A DNA stretch of 64,000 bases from Corynebacterium sp. TAE3-ERU12. Its GTDB lineage: Bacteria; Actinomycetota; Actinomycetes; Mycobacteriales; Mycobacteriaceae. The translations under genes were made by a program, and so were the position numbers. How positions within the stretch are numbered: position 1 is the stretch's first letter; each line of letters starts with the position of its first letter. Shown here in pieces: positions 27,999 through 37,726 of the stretch. The notes under the pieces are model-generated. The model saw only the letters and a program-made list of their open reading frames with translations, was not told where the DNA came from and did not search any database. The stretch covers positions 186,001 to 250,000 of the forward strand of contig NZ_JAHUTM010000003.1 of NCBI RefSeq assembly GCF_019209905.1, read 5' to 3'.

Positions 27999-28307
27999 GT
28001 GCCTACGAAAGATGCTCAGCACCCGGTGCAGGGCGGACCTGGGATAGCTGCTTGGAGCCTATTGGGGGTTTCCACCGTGGCTTTGGTCGTTGGTCTGTAT
28101 ATCGTTTTCCCGCTACCGCTGATTAGTGGGCTGTGGGCTTTTGCGGATTTTCGCCTTGCTGCGGATAAGCCCAAGAAGCAGTGGGGGCTTTATATTGCAC
28201 TGTCATTGATTCTTGCGGTGAGCATGCTGGTGCTGTGGCTGTTCTTGAGTCCAGGTGGTGACCCTGAGCAGGTTCGGATCGGTCAGACTGCTTGGGGTCT
28301 GTCGTAG
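27999..28307 (+). CDS. Small two-TM membrane protein
   Basis: A 102-residue protein with two or three hydrophobic segments: WSLLGVSTVALVVGLYIVF (about 18-36), FPLPLISGLWAFADF adjoining, and LYIALSLILAVSMLVLWLF (about 63-81). GTG at 27999 follows a GACGAGGTGAG ribosome-binding site. The frame upstream of it is low-complexity DNA. It lies between the two ATPase/YhgE pairs, behind the palindrome pair. No family recognised. Confidence 0.6.
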   Translation: MPTKDAQHPVQGGPGIAAWSLLGVSTVALVVGLYIVFPLPLISGLWAFADFRLAADKPKKQWGLYIALSLILAVSMLVLWLFLSPGGDPEQVRIGQTAWGLS

Positions 28308-28491
28308 TTTTTTATCCGCAGGTGGTTTCTAGCCGCAGGTGTTTTTAGCCCGTCGTTATTGGTTCGGTTTTTGCGGCGTTATGCGCGTCGGGCGGAGCAG
28401 GATCGGTGGGTGTGTCTATCCCCCCGTGTGCACCAATTAGATCACAGCAGTAACATTTGCAACACTGGCCTCATCAGTATCATGTTTTGCC

Positions 28492-28512
28492 TATAGTAGT
28501 ACTTACTGTGTG
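28492..28512 (+). promoter_or_regulatory. Promoter element of the second ATPase/YhgE operon
   Basis: TATAGT (28492-28497) is a good -10, followed by AGTAGTACTTACT, an imperfect palindrome covering the expected start of transcription. This lies 80 bp before the start at 28577. The palindrome may be a repressor site. No clear -35. Confidence 0.5.
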
Positions 28513-28576
28513 AAAGGACCTGCGCGCTGCTTGGCGGTGCCGCGCGGGCCCAGCCTGTTCCATCGGAGGAGCCGAT

Positions 28577-30043
28577 ATGACCGAACACCGCGACGCTGCG
28601 CGCAGCGACGCTGACGCCGACACCCCTCGCGACGCGCAGTCGCACCCAGGGGCGGCGGCCTACCCGCTTGACGACGAAAGCGCTGCTCACCGCGCCGATA
28701 CTGCCGCCTCAGCCGATCCCTCCTTCGCCCCCATCGACCCCGGCGAGCGTTACCGCGCCAACTACCACAACGCCTTCTCCGCCACCGCCACCCCGGATTC
28801 CGCCGACTCCGCCAGCACCGCCAGCACCGCCGACGACTCAGCCGAATACGCTTCCGCCGCCTGGGGCTCGAATTATGAGCCTGCTGACGGGCCCTTCTCC
28901 TGGGACCCCAGTCCGCGCGACACGAATATTTACACCGCTACCCCCGCAGCTGGCACAAGCGCTGCCGCCGATCTCAGCGCCACTGACGACACCAACTACG
29001 CCGCTATCTCCCCTTCAGCCGATGAGCAGGCCCGACCCGAGCGGGTTGGCCCCAACCGCCGCACTCGCAGCGCAGCGAAGAAGACCAAGAAGAAGCGCCG
29101 CCTGTTCGGCAAACGTGGCGCTACGCCCGCTACGCAAGGCACCGCGACCAGCACCGACGAAGCCACTACTGCTGCTCCTGCTACCACCGACGAAGCCACT
29201 GCCGTTTATGAGCCAGCCCGCCCGGGCCCCTCGCGCGACACCACTGCGGCCCGCCACAATCCCCACGCGCTGCGTAGCGGGGATCTCCTCGACGGCACGC
29301 ATGATGAATACGCCGTGCTTGCCCGTGGTCTTTCCGTGGTCGGTTCGGAGGGGCCGGTGTATGGGCCTATCGACGTGGCTGTGCCCGCCGATGGTGTCAC
29401 CGTGCTCTCCGGTCGCGGCGGTTCGGGCCGCACCGCTTTGGCCTTGACTATCGCTGGCCGTATGAAGCCGTCGGAAGGCGAATTGATCGTGCTGGGCATG
29501 ACCAAGCGCCGCGATATCCGCCGCCACGTCGCCATTGCTGGTGTGGACCAGATCGATTTGCTCGACCGTGACCTCACCGTGCGCCAGGTGCTCAACGAGC
29601 ATCGCTGCTGGGGTCGGCGTTTTTTCCAGCCGCCGCTGAAGATCGACGAGGACTACCTGGTCGATCTTGCCGAGCCCATCTACGGCACCCGTACGTTGCC
29701 GCCGCTGGATGCCTATATTTCTCAGCTGCCCGGCCTGGACCGGCATTTATTGCGCATTGCCATGGCCCTGCGGCCTTCGCATCATGAGCCCGTCGGGCTG
29801 CTGATCGTCGATGATTTGGAGCAGATCCACGAACTCGATGAGCGGGTGGTGCTGATTTCCCGCCTGGTGGAGCTGTCTCGGCAGCTGCCGGTGGTTATTA
29901 ATGCCGTGAATTTCTTGCCGCACACCTTGGTGCCTCCCGAGCGCCAGGTCCGCCTTGATGCCGACTCCTCGCATATTTCCCCATATGACTGGGGCATCGA
30001 AGATGATGAGCTCGACGAAATCGTGAAGGAGTACGCGAAGTGA
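28577..30043 (+). CDS. ABC-type ATPase with atypical signature, partner of YhgE/Pip protein (copy 2)
   Basis: A 488-residue paralogue of the protein at 24735. The first ~240 residues are disordered: Ala/Thr/Asp-rich, then a strongly basic KKTKKKRRLFGKRG patch near 170-185. The ATPase domain repeats copy 1: GPVYGPIDVAVPADGVTVLSG, Walker A GRGGSGRTA, and Walker B LLIVDDLEQIH; again no LSGGQ (YISQLPGLDRHLLRIAMAL). GGAGG precedes the ATG. It overlaps the following YhgE gene by 4 bp. Tandem duplication of the whole pair is the simplest origin. Confidence 0.8.
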   Translation: MTEHRDAARSDADADTPRDAQSHPGAAAYPLDDESAAHRADTAASADPSFAPIDPGERYRANYHNAFSATATPDSADSASTASTADDSAEYASAAWGSNYEPADGPFSWDPSPRDTNIYTATPAAGTSAAADLSATDDTNYAAISPSADEQARPERVGPNRRTRSAAKKTKKKRRLFGKRGATPATQGTATSTDEATTAAPATTDEATAVYEPARPGPSRDTTAARHNPHALRSGDLLDGTHDEYAVLARGLSVVGSEGPVYGPIDVAVPADGVTVLSGRGGSGRTALALTIAGRMKPSEGELIVLGMTKRRDIRRHVAIAGVDQIDLLDRDLTVRQVLNEHRCWGRRFFQPPLKIDEDYLVDLAEPIYGTRTLPPLDAYISQLPGLDRHLLRIAMALRPSHHEPVGLLIVDDLEQIHELDERVVLISRLVELSRQLPVVINAVNFLPHTLVPPERQVRLDADSSHISPYDWGIEDDELDEIVKEYAK

Positions 30044-32130
30044 TCGCCCAATTTAAGGCGAGCAATGAGCTCCGCCGCTTCATGCGCTCCGGTATGGGTA
30101 AAGCCACGCTGGTGTCTATTACGTTGATGCCGCTGCTGTATTCGGCGCTCTACCTGTGGAGTTTCTGGAACCCGTTCGGCAATCTCGCCGAACTTCCGGT
30201 CGCCCTGGTTAATTCTGACCGCGGCGCGGTGGTCGATGGCCGCAAGGTCAATGCTGGTGAGCAGGTCGCCAACGGTGTGCTCGAGAACGACAAACTCGAT
30301 TGGCACCTGGTCAGTCGCCAGGACGCGATTGAGGGAGTGCGCGACGGCACGTTCTACTTCTCTGTCGAGTTGCCGGAGGATTTCTCCGAGGCGGTGGCCT
30401 CGCCAGCGTCGGATAGCCCTAAGCAAGCAACAATTGAGGCTGTCTACAACGACCGTAATGGCTACTTGTCCAGCGTTATTGGCGAAAACGTGATGCGCGT
30501 GATGCTCAATACGGTGGGCCAGAAGATCGGCAGCCAGGCGGTAGATAAGCTCCTGGTCGGCATGCTGAATGCCGGTATGGGCATCAATATGGCCGCCAAT
30601 GGTGCCGATCAGCTCTCTGACGGCGCGACCCAGCTGCGCGACGGTATGGGGCGGCTTTCCGACGGTGGCCACCGGCTCAGCGACGGCCTGAACCGCAATA
30701 AGCAGGGCACCCAGCAGCTGGTCGACGGCACCGGCCAGTTGAAGGAAGGCACTCGTCAGCTTGCCGACGGCGCCGCCGAGTTGTCTCGTGCGGTCAATGG
30801 GGCCAGTGGGCAGCTTAAGGGCTTGGCTAGTGGCGCGAAGGACTTGAGCAAGACCGTGGATCAGGCTGGTGCCGCGGCGGCTGCGGCGAATCAGACGATG
30901 ACGTCGGTCGCCGATGTGGCGGATCAGGCCTCGGCGGCGCAGGGGCGTTCTGCTTCTGATGTGCGCGGCCTGGCTGACCAATTGCGCGGCATTAATGACC
31001 CCAATGTGCAGGCCGCGGTGGTGCAGTTGGACCGTATCGCCGACCAGTTGGATAACCGTGGCGCGGGACCCAATTCGCCGCTGATTACTGGCATTCGGGA
31101 CGCGAAGCAGACCACGACGGATATCGACTACCAGCTGAATAATCCGCAGTCTCCGTTGCAGCAGGCCATGGGCGCCCTGGAGAACAGTGAGGGGCAGGTG
31201 GACAAGCTGGTCGATGGCGTGAATCGGCTGGAAAGTGGTGCCGCCCGCGTGGCCGACGGTGCGGGGCAGCTCGATGATGGTGCACGCAAGCTTGATGCGG
31301 GCGCCGCGCAGCTCAAGGCCGGCGGCCAGACGCTGAGTAAGGGCATTGACCAGGCCCAGGATGGTTCCAACCGGCTTGCCGACGGTGCGGGCGAGTTGGC
31401 CCGCAGGCTACGGGAAGGCGCGGATCGGGTGCCGCAGTGGGACCCGCGCCAGCGTCAGAATATGGCGTCGGTCATGGGCGGCCCGGTCGGCGTGCATGAG
31501 AACAACACTGCTGGTGATAACACCTTCGGTGCGGGTTTGGCGCCGGTGTTCTTCTCTATGGCGCTGCATGTCGGTGGCCTGGTGATCTTCCTGGTGCTGC
31601 GCCCGTTGCAGCAACGCCAGATTGGTTCTGGGGTGTCCCCGCTGCGCGCTGCGGTGGATGGTTTCATCCCGGGTGGCATTATCTCGTTCTTCCAGGCGTT
31701 GTGCGTGGTGGGCGTGACGATGGCGGTGACGCCGCTGCGCCCCGCATCGATTACGGGTGTGGTGTTATTCGCCGTGCTGGTTGCGTTGATGTACGGCGCG
31801 ATTAACCAGATGTTGCATGCTCTGCTTGGCCCTGGGCCGGGCCGAGTGACTTCACTATCGCTGCTGATGGTGCAGATGGTGTCCTCTGGCGGCATGTACC
31901 CGGTAGAGACGCAGCCGTTCTTATTGTCGCTGCTGCACCCGTTCATGCCGATGACCTATGCGGTCAATGGTTTCCGACAAGTCATGTACGGCACCTATGA
32001 CGAGCGATTAGTGATTGCGGTGGTCGCCATCCTGGTGTGGATTGCCGTGGCTATGGCACTCACAGCGGTGGCTGCCGCCCGAGACCGAACGTGGAGCATG
32101 TCGCGCCTCCACCCGCCTATCGACGTGTAG
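30040..32130 (+). CDS. YhgE/Pip-family membrane protein with heptad-repeat stalk (copy 2)
   Basis: A 696-residue paralogue of the 25658 protein: N-terminal TM at about 22-41 (LVSITLMPLLYSALYLWSFW), stalk region about 180-460 with LSDGATQLRDG and LADGAAELSR repeats, C-terminal TM block from about 496. The closing sequence RDRTWSMSRLHPPIDV mirrors copy 1 (RDRVWTMRRLHPPVPV). The GTG start at 30040 overlaps the ATPase stop. The two copies differ mainly in the centre of the stalk, suggesting different partners or cargo. Confidence 0.85.
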   Translation: MIAQFKASNELRRFMRSGMGKATLVSITLMPLLYSALYLWSFWNPFGNLAELPVALVNSDRGAVVDGRKVNAGEQVANGVLENDKLDWHLVSRQDAIEGVRDGTFYFSVELPEDFSEAVASPASDSPKQATIEAVYNDRNGYLSSVIGENVMRVMLNTVGQKIGSQAVDKLLVGMLNAGMGINMAANGADQLSDGATQLRDGMGRLSDGGHRLSDGLNRNKQGTQQLVDGTGQLKEGTRQLADGAAELSRAVNGASGQLKGLASGAKDLSKTVDQAGAAAAAANQTMTSVADVADQASAAQGRSASDVRGLADQLRGINDPNVQAAVVQLDRIADQLDNRGAGPNSPLITGIRDAKQTTTDIDYQLNNPQSPLQQAMGALENSEGQVDKLVDGVNRLESGAARVADGAGQLDDGARKLDAGAAQLKAGGQTLSKGIDQAQDGSNRLADGAGELARRLREGADRVPQWDPRQRQNMASVMGGPVGVHENNTAGDNTFGAGLAPVFFSMALHVGGLVIFLVLRPLQQRQIGSGVSPLRAAVDGFIPGGIISFFQALCVVGVTMAVTPLRPASITGVVLFAVLVALMYGAINQMLHALLGPGPGRVTSLSLLMVQMVSSGGMYPVETQPFLLSLLHPFMPMTYAVNGFRQVMYGTYDERLVIAVVAILVWIAVAMALTAVAAARDRTWSMSRLHPPIDV

Positions 32131-32213
32131 TCAGCCACCGGCACCGCCTGATAAGGCTCTGCCCCGCTTTAAAAGGCTCTGCCCCGAGTGCTGGTTAATT
32201 ACACTGTTTCACC

Positions 32214-32651
32214 ATGAGCGGCATCATCCTTATCGCCTATGACGGCTCGGAGCAGGCCAAGCGGGCCATTGCCTACGCGGGCGAGTTCTTCCACGCGGAG
32301 CGAGTCCATGTGCTCACCGTCTGGGAGCCGACACACCATTCGGTGCGTGCCGCCGCTGGTGAGGCAGTGGACCTGACCGCAGACCCGGCCTACCCAGATG
32401 CTCGTCGACTGTGCGAGGAGGGGGTGGCCTTAGCCCGGGAGTATGGTCTTCCCGCCAAGGCGCATCTGGTGGAGTCGCAGCAGGCGGTGTGGGAGACGAT
32501 TTGTGACGCCGCCCAGCAGCTGCAGGTCGGCCTGATTGTGTCCGGCACACGTGGTGCGTCGGGTTTGCGGGGTGTGCTGAGCGCGTCGACGGCGGAGTTG
32601 GTGCTGCACAACTCTGGGCTGCCGGTGCTGATCGTGCCACCGCAGAAGTAG
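32214..32651 (+). CDS. Universal stress protein (UspA family)
   Basis: A 145-residue single-domain USP: IILIAYDGSEQAKRAIAYA at the start and the ATP-binding motif GTRGASGLRGVLSASTAELV at about 113-132 (G-x2-G-x9-G-S/T pattern). It probably binds ATP and has a role in stress survival; no partner is evident. Located between the YhgE pairs and the envelope cluster. Confidence 0.92.
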   Translation: MSGIILIAYDGSEQAKRAIAYAGEFFHAERVHVLTVWEPTHHSVRAAAGEAVDLTADPAYPDARRLCEEGVALAREYGLPAKAHLVESQQAVWETICDAAQQLQVGLIVSGTRGASGLRGVLSASTAELVLHNSGLPVLIVPPQK

Positions 32652-32869
32652 GGTTATTGCGGTTTTGGGTCTCAGAAATGTGCGTAACCGAGTATCCTGG
32701 GGTTCATGTGACCTCGCTGCACGCTGGGATAATGTCGGTACGTTAGCGATAGAAACACCTTTTTCTGCCAAAAACTACCGAAGCCAGCCGGACTGTTCTA
32801 CAGTCATGTGCGTCACAGGGCCGCGTGCCCCCATCGCGAATTGTTGTCATCAAATAATGAGGAGTCCGC

Positions 32870-33079
32870 ATGAGCACCCCGGTTACCCCCGCGGATAACA
32901 CCGATAAGAAGTCCGGCGGTCTCGGCCCAGCAGTGGTCAGCGCCGTTGTTGGCGCCCTGCTCGGTGGTGCCCTGATTTTCGGCGCCGCCAGCGCGCTGTA
33001 CCAGACCGAACTCCCCGAGGCTGAGGCCATTACCCAGGACCAGGCCCTGCTCGGCGGCCCGGAGTACGGCGAGCGCTAA
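32870..33079 (+). CDS. DUF2613 small membrane/secreted protein (Rv0236A-like)
   Basis: A 69-residue protein with one TM or signal-anchor (LGPAVVSAVVGALLGGALIFGAASAL, about 18-43) and a short acidic extracytoplasmic tail. This matches DUF2613, typified by Rv0236A, encoded just upstream of aftD in mycobacteria. Here aftD starts 10 bp downstream, so an AftD partner role is likely. GAGGAG precedes the ATG. Confidence 0.88.
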   Translation: MSTPVTPADNTDKKSGGLGPAVVSAVVGALLGGALIFGAASALYQTELPEAEAITQDQALLGGPEYGER

Positions 33080-33089
33080 TCCCTTAGGC

Positions 33090-36000
33090 ATGACATCACC
33101 CGCGCTCACCGGGGCGCAGGAGATGGTGCCGGGCACCTCGGCGACCGCAACTTCACGGCAGCCCCACTACCAAGGTTCCACCAGCCGTATCCCTTTTCGA
33201 GGGATGCTCGGCTGGTGGGTTCTGCTGTGCCTGATTGCTTTTATCCAGTCCCCGGGTCGGATTGTCGCCGACACCAAACATGACTTAACCCAAAACCCGA
33301 GCGGGTTCTTATCCCGTTCGCTGACCATCTGGTCAGAAATCATGCCGCTAGGCCAGTTACAGAACCAGGCCTACGGCTACCTCTTCCCGCAGGGCGCATT
33401 TTTCGCCGCCATCGACGCCCTGCCCGGCGAGTTCCCCATGTGGATCGCCCAGGCAGTGTGGTGGTCACTGGTGCTCTGCGTGGCATTCACCGGGTTCTTA
33501 CGCCTTGCTGAGGCTGCCCAGATCGGCAGCCGGCCAGGCCGGATTCTAGCCGCCCTGCTCTATGCGTTAAGCCCGCGCATTCTCACCACTGTTGCCGCGA
33601 TTTCCTCCGAGGCCTGGCCAGTAGCCCTGGCCCCGTGGATAGCGCTGCCGCTGCTGCGGGTTGTCAATTCACCGCGGCCGACGACGCTGGCCCAGAATAT
33701 CCGGGCGGTGCTGTTATCGGCCCTGGCCTTGGTGTGTACGGGCGCCGTTAATGCCGTCGGCACTGCCGCGGCATGTGTGGTCGCCGGGCTACTGCTGCTG
33801 TTCACGGCCATTTTCGGCCCGGCGCGGCGGCGCGCTGCTGCACTTATGGCGGGCTGGATCGGCGCGTGTATCGCGGTCAGCCTGTGGTGGTTGATCCCCC
33901 TGTTGCTGCTGGGCAAATACTCACCGCCGTTTACGGACTACATCGAGTCCGCCGGGGTGACCACGAAGTGGTTGAACCTCACCGAGGTGCTGCGCGGCAC
34001 CACCTCATGGGCGCCTTTTGTGTCAATCGAGCGTGAGGGCGGCAATGCGCTCGTCACCGAACCAGTTTTTGTGCTGGCGACAATGGCTATTACCGCTATT
34101 GGTGTGCTGGGGTTAGCGTCGGCAAGCTTCCCGCGGCGACGGCTGTGGTGGTGTGTGGCCTTAGTCGGTGTGCTGATCATGGCTTCCTGGACCGAGCCTT
34201 TCGGCCCACTGGCCACACCCGGCCAGGAGTTGCTCGATGGGCCCTTGGCGGCGCTGCGTAACCTGCACAAATTCGACCCGGTGCTGCGCATTCCGCTGTT
34301 GCTGGGGGTGGCGCATTGTGCGTCGTTATTGCCCTTTGGTGCGCCGCGGGAGCACTGGCTGCGCCCGGAAAAGCACCGTGGCGTCATTGGTGTCATGGTG
34401 GTGGTGCTGGTGGCTGTGGCCGCAGTTGCCCCTGCTTGGTCGGCCAGGTTGACCCCGGGCCAGTCCTTCCGCGAGGTGCCGGCCTATTGGGCGCAGGCGG
34501 CGCAGTGGCTGGATAAAAACGCACCCGATTCGCGCACTCTTGTCGAGCCGGCGATGCCTTTTGGGGACCAGGTGTGGGGTTTCACCCGCGATGAGCCGCT
34601 GCAGCCCTTGGCGAGCACCCCGTGGGTGGTGCGCGATGCGGTGCCGCTGGTTCCGCCGGAGGCGATTCGTGGTTTGGACGGTGTGCAGGAGGCTATTTCT
34701 TCGGGCCGGAGCATTCCGACGTTGGCGGCGACCTTGCGTGCGAATGGGGTGGGCCATGTGCTGGTGCGCCATGATGCCCGGCCGTCTTTGCGGATGAGTT
34801 CAATGCGTGGGCTGCTGCGCACCTTGGCGACGTCGCCGGGCTTTACCCGGGTGGCCCAGTTCCACGGGGACGCCGATTCTGATGCCCCCGCAGCGGGCTC
34901 CTACCCCGCCAGCCGGGAGCGCATTGAGATTTGGCAGGTCCGGCCCGGCGCGGGTGCGAGCGCGGCTGCCCCGGATACGGCGGCGGAGCTGGGCTTGCGC
35001 ATTATTGATGCTGCCGACGTGCCGTTGGTTTCTGGTGGGCCGGAGGTCTTACCGCGTCTCGATGAGGTCGACGGAAGCTCCCCGGTGCGCATTCTTGCTG
35101 GTGAGGGTGCCGGCACTGTGACGGATACGCCCACTCGGCGAGGCCGCAATTATGGCGAGGTGGTGCACGCGACCTCCGGGATTCTCGACCCGGATCAGGA
35201 CCCTGGGGTGGAAAACCTCGTCCCCGATTATCCGGTGACCGGGGTGCCGCTGACGTCGGTGGCTCATAGCGGCCAGATCACCGCCTCCTCCAGCGCCGAT
35301 GAGCCGTATAGTCTCGGCGGCACGCAGCCCGAACATGGCATTAATGCCCTTGTTGATGACGATCCGACTACCTATTGGGCGCCCACCCGCGGTGGCGGGC
35401 AGGCCGATTGGGTGAATCTCAAGCTTGCCGACGGCCAGGTCGCCTCCACGGTGTCGATAACTGCGGCCCGGGTGGCGGCGCGGGTCCAGGTGCGGTCCGG
35501 GACGGCATCCACCTCGGCGCAGATTATTCCTGGTAAGCCCACCCGGGTGTCTTTGCCGCCGGGCCGCAGCGATGAGGTGCGGATCATTGCAACGGACGCC
35601 CCCGCCGGTTTTGCCTTATCCGAGGTGCGCGTGGAATCAGCTGCCGGCACTGATATCACTCCGGCCCGGGTGCCGGCGGTGCCGGATTCGTCCTCTCAGG
35701 TGCAGCGTTGGGTCTTGGGCCAGGAAATCCCGGAGGGCACCATGCGCCGGCTCATTACGGTGCCGCAGGATATGCAGGTGCGCGTGGATAGCGATATCTG
35801 CCGCTCTGGGGTCGCGGCGAGCTGGACCATGATTGATGGCGAGTCGGCGCAATGCGGCGAGACGACGAGCCTCACCAAGGGCGTGCACTTGGTGGAGTCG
35901 CAGGCTCGCTGGGTGGCGCTGACTGGTGCGAAGTTCTTTGCCCCCAGTGCCGCCGAGCAGGATTCCGCCCCCGTGGCCGGGGAGCTCGCCCGGGCGGATA

Positions 36001-36623
36001 GCACCCGCATTATCTGGCGCCCAGTGTCGGTGAATGCTGGCATGCAGGCCACTGTGGGTGGCGAAGTGCTGGAGCCGATCACTGTCAATGGTTGGCAGCA
36101 GGGCTGGGTTGTACCAGCGGGCGCGGCGGGCGCGGTGTCTCTGAGTTTCCCGGCCCAGTCCTGGTGGCGCGGCGCCATTATTGGTGGCGGGCTGCTGGCG
36201 GCCCTCATGGCGGTGGCAGCGCTGTTGTGGGCGCGGCGGACCCGGATGTCGGAGTGCGGCGAGGTCGCCGCAGATCTGCCGCGGATCATTCCTGCCGTTT
36301 TAAGTGCGCTGACCATTGGGATGGTCGCGGGTTGGCCGGGGCTGGCAGCAGGCGGTTGTGTGGTCGCTGCAGCGGCGGTGGTGCGGGCGCGGATAGCGTC
36401 GGCACGCACCCTGCACAGCGATGATTTTTCTGCTGCCGGGGCGGCTGCGGCGCTGCTGCTGATGGGTGTGGCGGTGGTCGCCTCCCACCAGACCTGGCCT
36501 GATGAGGGTTATGCCGCGGCACTGTGGCCGGTTCAGGCGGCCGCGGCAGCGTCCTTGGCTTTGGTGGCGGTAGCCCAGTGGCGGCCCAGCGCCTTGCGGG
36601 CAGGTTCTTCCACCAGCGCATAA
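33090..36623 (+). CDS. aftD: Alpha-(1->3)-arabinofuranosyltransferase AftD
   Basis: A 1177-residue GT-C membrane enzyme. The N-terminal ~440 residues hold many TMs, and the first extracytoplasmic loop has the acidic DTKHDL motif (Asp61, Asp65) expected for decaprenyl-phosphoarabinose use. The periplasmic part includes a discoidin-like carbohydrate-binding module at about 740-860 (GINALVDDDPTTYWAP ... WVNLKL). TMs return at about 1025-1170. AftD adds arabinofuranose branches to arabinogalactan and lipoarabinomannan. Its last 91 bp overlap the convergent tmaT-like gene. Confidence 0.92.
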   Translation: MTSPALTGAQEMVPGTSATATSRQPHYQGSTSRIPFRGMLGWWVLLCLIAFIQSPGRIVADTKHDLTQNPSGFLSRSLTIWSEIMPLGQLQNQAYGYLFPQGAFFAAIDALPGEFPMWIAQAVWWSLVLCVAFTGFLRLAEAAQIGSRPGRILAALLYALSPRILTTVAAISSEAWPVALAPWIALPLLRVVNSPRPTTLAQNIRAVLLSALALVCTGAVNAVGTAAACVVAGLLLLFTAIFGPARRRAAALMAGWIGACIAVSLWWLIPLLLLGKYSPPFTDYIESAGVTTKWLNLTEVLRGTTSWAPFVSIEREGGNALVTEPVFVLATMAITAIGVLGLASASFPRRRLWWCVALVGVLIMASWTEPFGPLATPGQELLDGPLAALRNLHKFDPVLRIPLLLGVAHCASLLPFGAPREHWLRPEKHRGVIGVMVVVLVAVAAVAPAWSARLTPGQSFREVPAYWAQAAQWLDKNAPDSRTLVEPAMPFGDQVWGFTRDEPLQPLASTPWVVRDAVPLVPPEAIRGLDGVQEAISSGRSIPTLAATLRANGVGHVLVRHDARPSLRMSSMRGLLRTLATSPGFTRVAQFHGDADSDAPAAGSYPASRERIEIWQVRPGAGASAAAPDTAAELGLRIIDAADVPLVSGGPEVLPRLDEVDGSSPVRILAGEGAGTVTDTPTRRGRNYGEVVHATSGILDPDQDPGVENLVPDYPVTGVPLTSVAHSGQITASSSADEPYSLGGTQPEHGINALVDDDPTTYWAPTRGGGQADWVNLKLADGQVASTVSITAARVAARVQVRSGTASTSAQIIPGKPTRVSLPPGRSDEVRIIATDAPAGFALSEVRVESAAGTDITPARVPAVPDSSSQVQRWVLGQEIPEGTMRRLITVPQDMQVRVDSDICRSGVAASWTMIDGESAQCGETTSLTKGVHLVESQARWVALTGAKFFAPSAAEQDSAPVAGELARADSTRIIWRPVSVNAGMQATVGGEVLEPITVNGWQQGWVVPAGAAGAVSLSFPAQSWWRGAIIGGGLLAALMAVAALLWARRTRMSECGEVAADLPRIIPAVLSALTIGMVAGWPGLAAGGCVVAAAAVVRARIASARTLHSDDFSAAGAAAALLLMGVAVVASHQTWPDEGYAAALWPVQAAAAASLALVAVAQWRPSALRAGSSTSA

Positions 36624-37726
36624 GACGCGGCGGCGGCCGGGATGGTCAGCGCCACGGTGACGACCGTGATGGCAATAATATGCCCGGAAAATAGGGGTAC
36701 GCCCAGCAGCGGAAAAGCCACCGACAGCATGGCCATATGCCAGAGGAAGATGCCATAGGACCACCGGCCCAAGGCCTGCATGACCGGGGTGGCGAATAGT
36801 CGGGACTGTGGCGCCAGCGCCCACGGGCCGACGATGCACACACCGAACACCAGTCCGCAGGCCAGGCGGCGGATGAACTCCCAGTTATCCAGGACGACCA
36901 GGCCTTCCGGGCCGATAATGGCGGCGACGGTGAGGGCCGCAGCGGCGAGGATGAGCCAGATCCAGCGGCGGCGGGCCCAGGTTTCGATGCGCTGCAGCAG
37001 GGCGCGGCGACGCGGGTCGGGGTGAGCTGCCAGGGACTCGAGTTCGGCGAGGATCATGCCGGTGGTGAACCAGGAAAAATACGCCCCGGGCTGGACGTGC
37101 GGGTTCACACCGTCGAGGTAGGGCAATGGCAGCCATGACCAGGCGAAGGACCCCACCGCAAGCGCGGTGATGACCGCGATGCGGCGCAGTTGGTGGGTGT
37201 GTGGGTTGATCCGGCGCAGGGCGATGGCGAACAGCGGCAGGGTTGTGTAGAAGGCCACCTCCACTGCCAGTGACCACAGGTGGGTGAGGCCGCCGTGGAG
37301 TCCGCCGGGGACATAAATCTGGGTAAGGGTGAGGTTGGCGAGCCAGGTGTCCCAGCCGGGGGCGCCGTTTTCATGGGCGACGGGGAAGGCGATGAGCACT
37401 AGTAGTACGAGCACCCAGTAGGCAGGCAGGATGCGGGCGCAACGCTTGCGGTAGTAGGTGAGCCATCCTGCGCTGGCCCGGTGCGAGCGCCACAGCAAGA
37501 ATCCGGAGAGGCAGAAAAAGACGGCGACGAAGAAGTCGAAGCGGCCGAGGAGGCGTTCCCATAGGGCGCCGGTGTCGTGGCCGGTCTGGAAGGCCACGTG
37601 GGTGCCGATAATTCCGATTGACGCGACTGCGCGTAGGCCTTCGAGTGCCGGTAGGAATCCGGGCCGGAAGGCGGGGTGGTGGTCTGGGGTGCGCCGGGCG
37701 GGTTGTGTGGGGCTCGGTGCTGTCAT
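36533..37726 (-). CDS. tmaT: Acyltransferase-3 family protein, TmaT-like (trehalose monomycolate acetyltransferase)
   Basis: A 397-residue polytopic acyltransferase (about ten TMs). Family marks are ALEGLRAVASIGIIGTHVAFQ (Arg and catalytic His in TM1), FFVAVFFCLSGFLLWRSHR and the closing VEEPARKAL. In corynebacteria TmaT O-acetylates trehalose monomycolate, aiding MmpL flipping, and sits next to a DUF3068 gene exactly as here (Rv0228/Rv0227c order). GAAAGG precedes the ATG at 37726; the longer frame to 37984 is rejected. Its 3' end overlaps the aftD 3' end by 91 bp on the opposite strand. Confidence 0.85.
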   Translation of the reverse strand: MTAPSPTQPARRTPDHHPAFRPGFLPALEGLRAVASIGIIGTHVAFQTGHDTGALWERLLGRFDFFVAVFFCLSGFLLWRSHRASAGWLTYYRKRCARILPAYWVLVLLVLIAFPVAHENGAPGWDTWLANLTLTQIYVPGGLHGGLTHLWSLAVEVAFYTTLPLFAIALRRINPHTHQLRRIAVITALAVGSFAWSWLPLPYLDGVNPHVQPGAYFSWFTTGMILAELESLAAHPDPRRRALLQRIETWARRRWIWLILAAAALTVAAIIGPEGLVVLDNWEFIRRLACGLVFGVCIVGPWALAPQSRLFATPVMQALGRWSYGIFLWHMAMLSVAFPLLGVPLFSGHIIAITVVTVALTIPAAAASYALVEEPARKALGRHWATATKAKDAAAAA

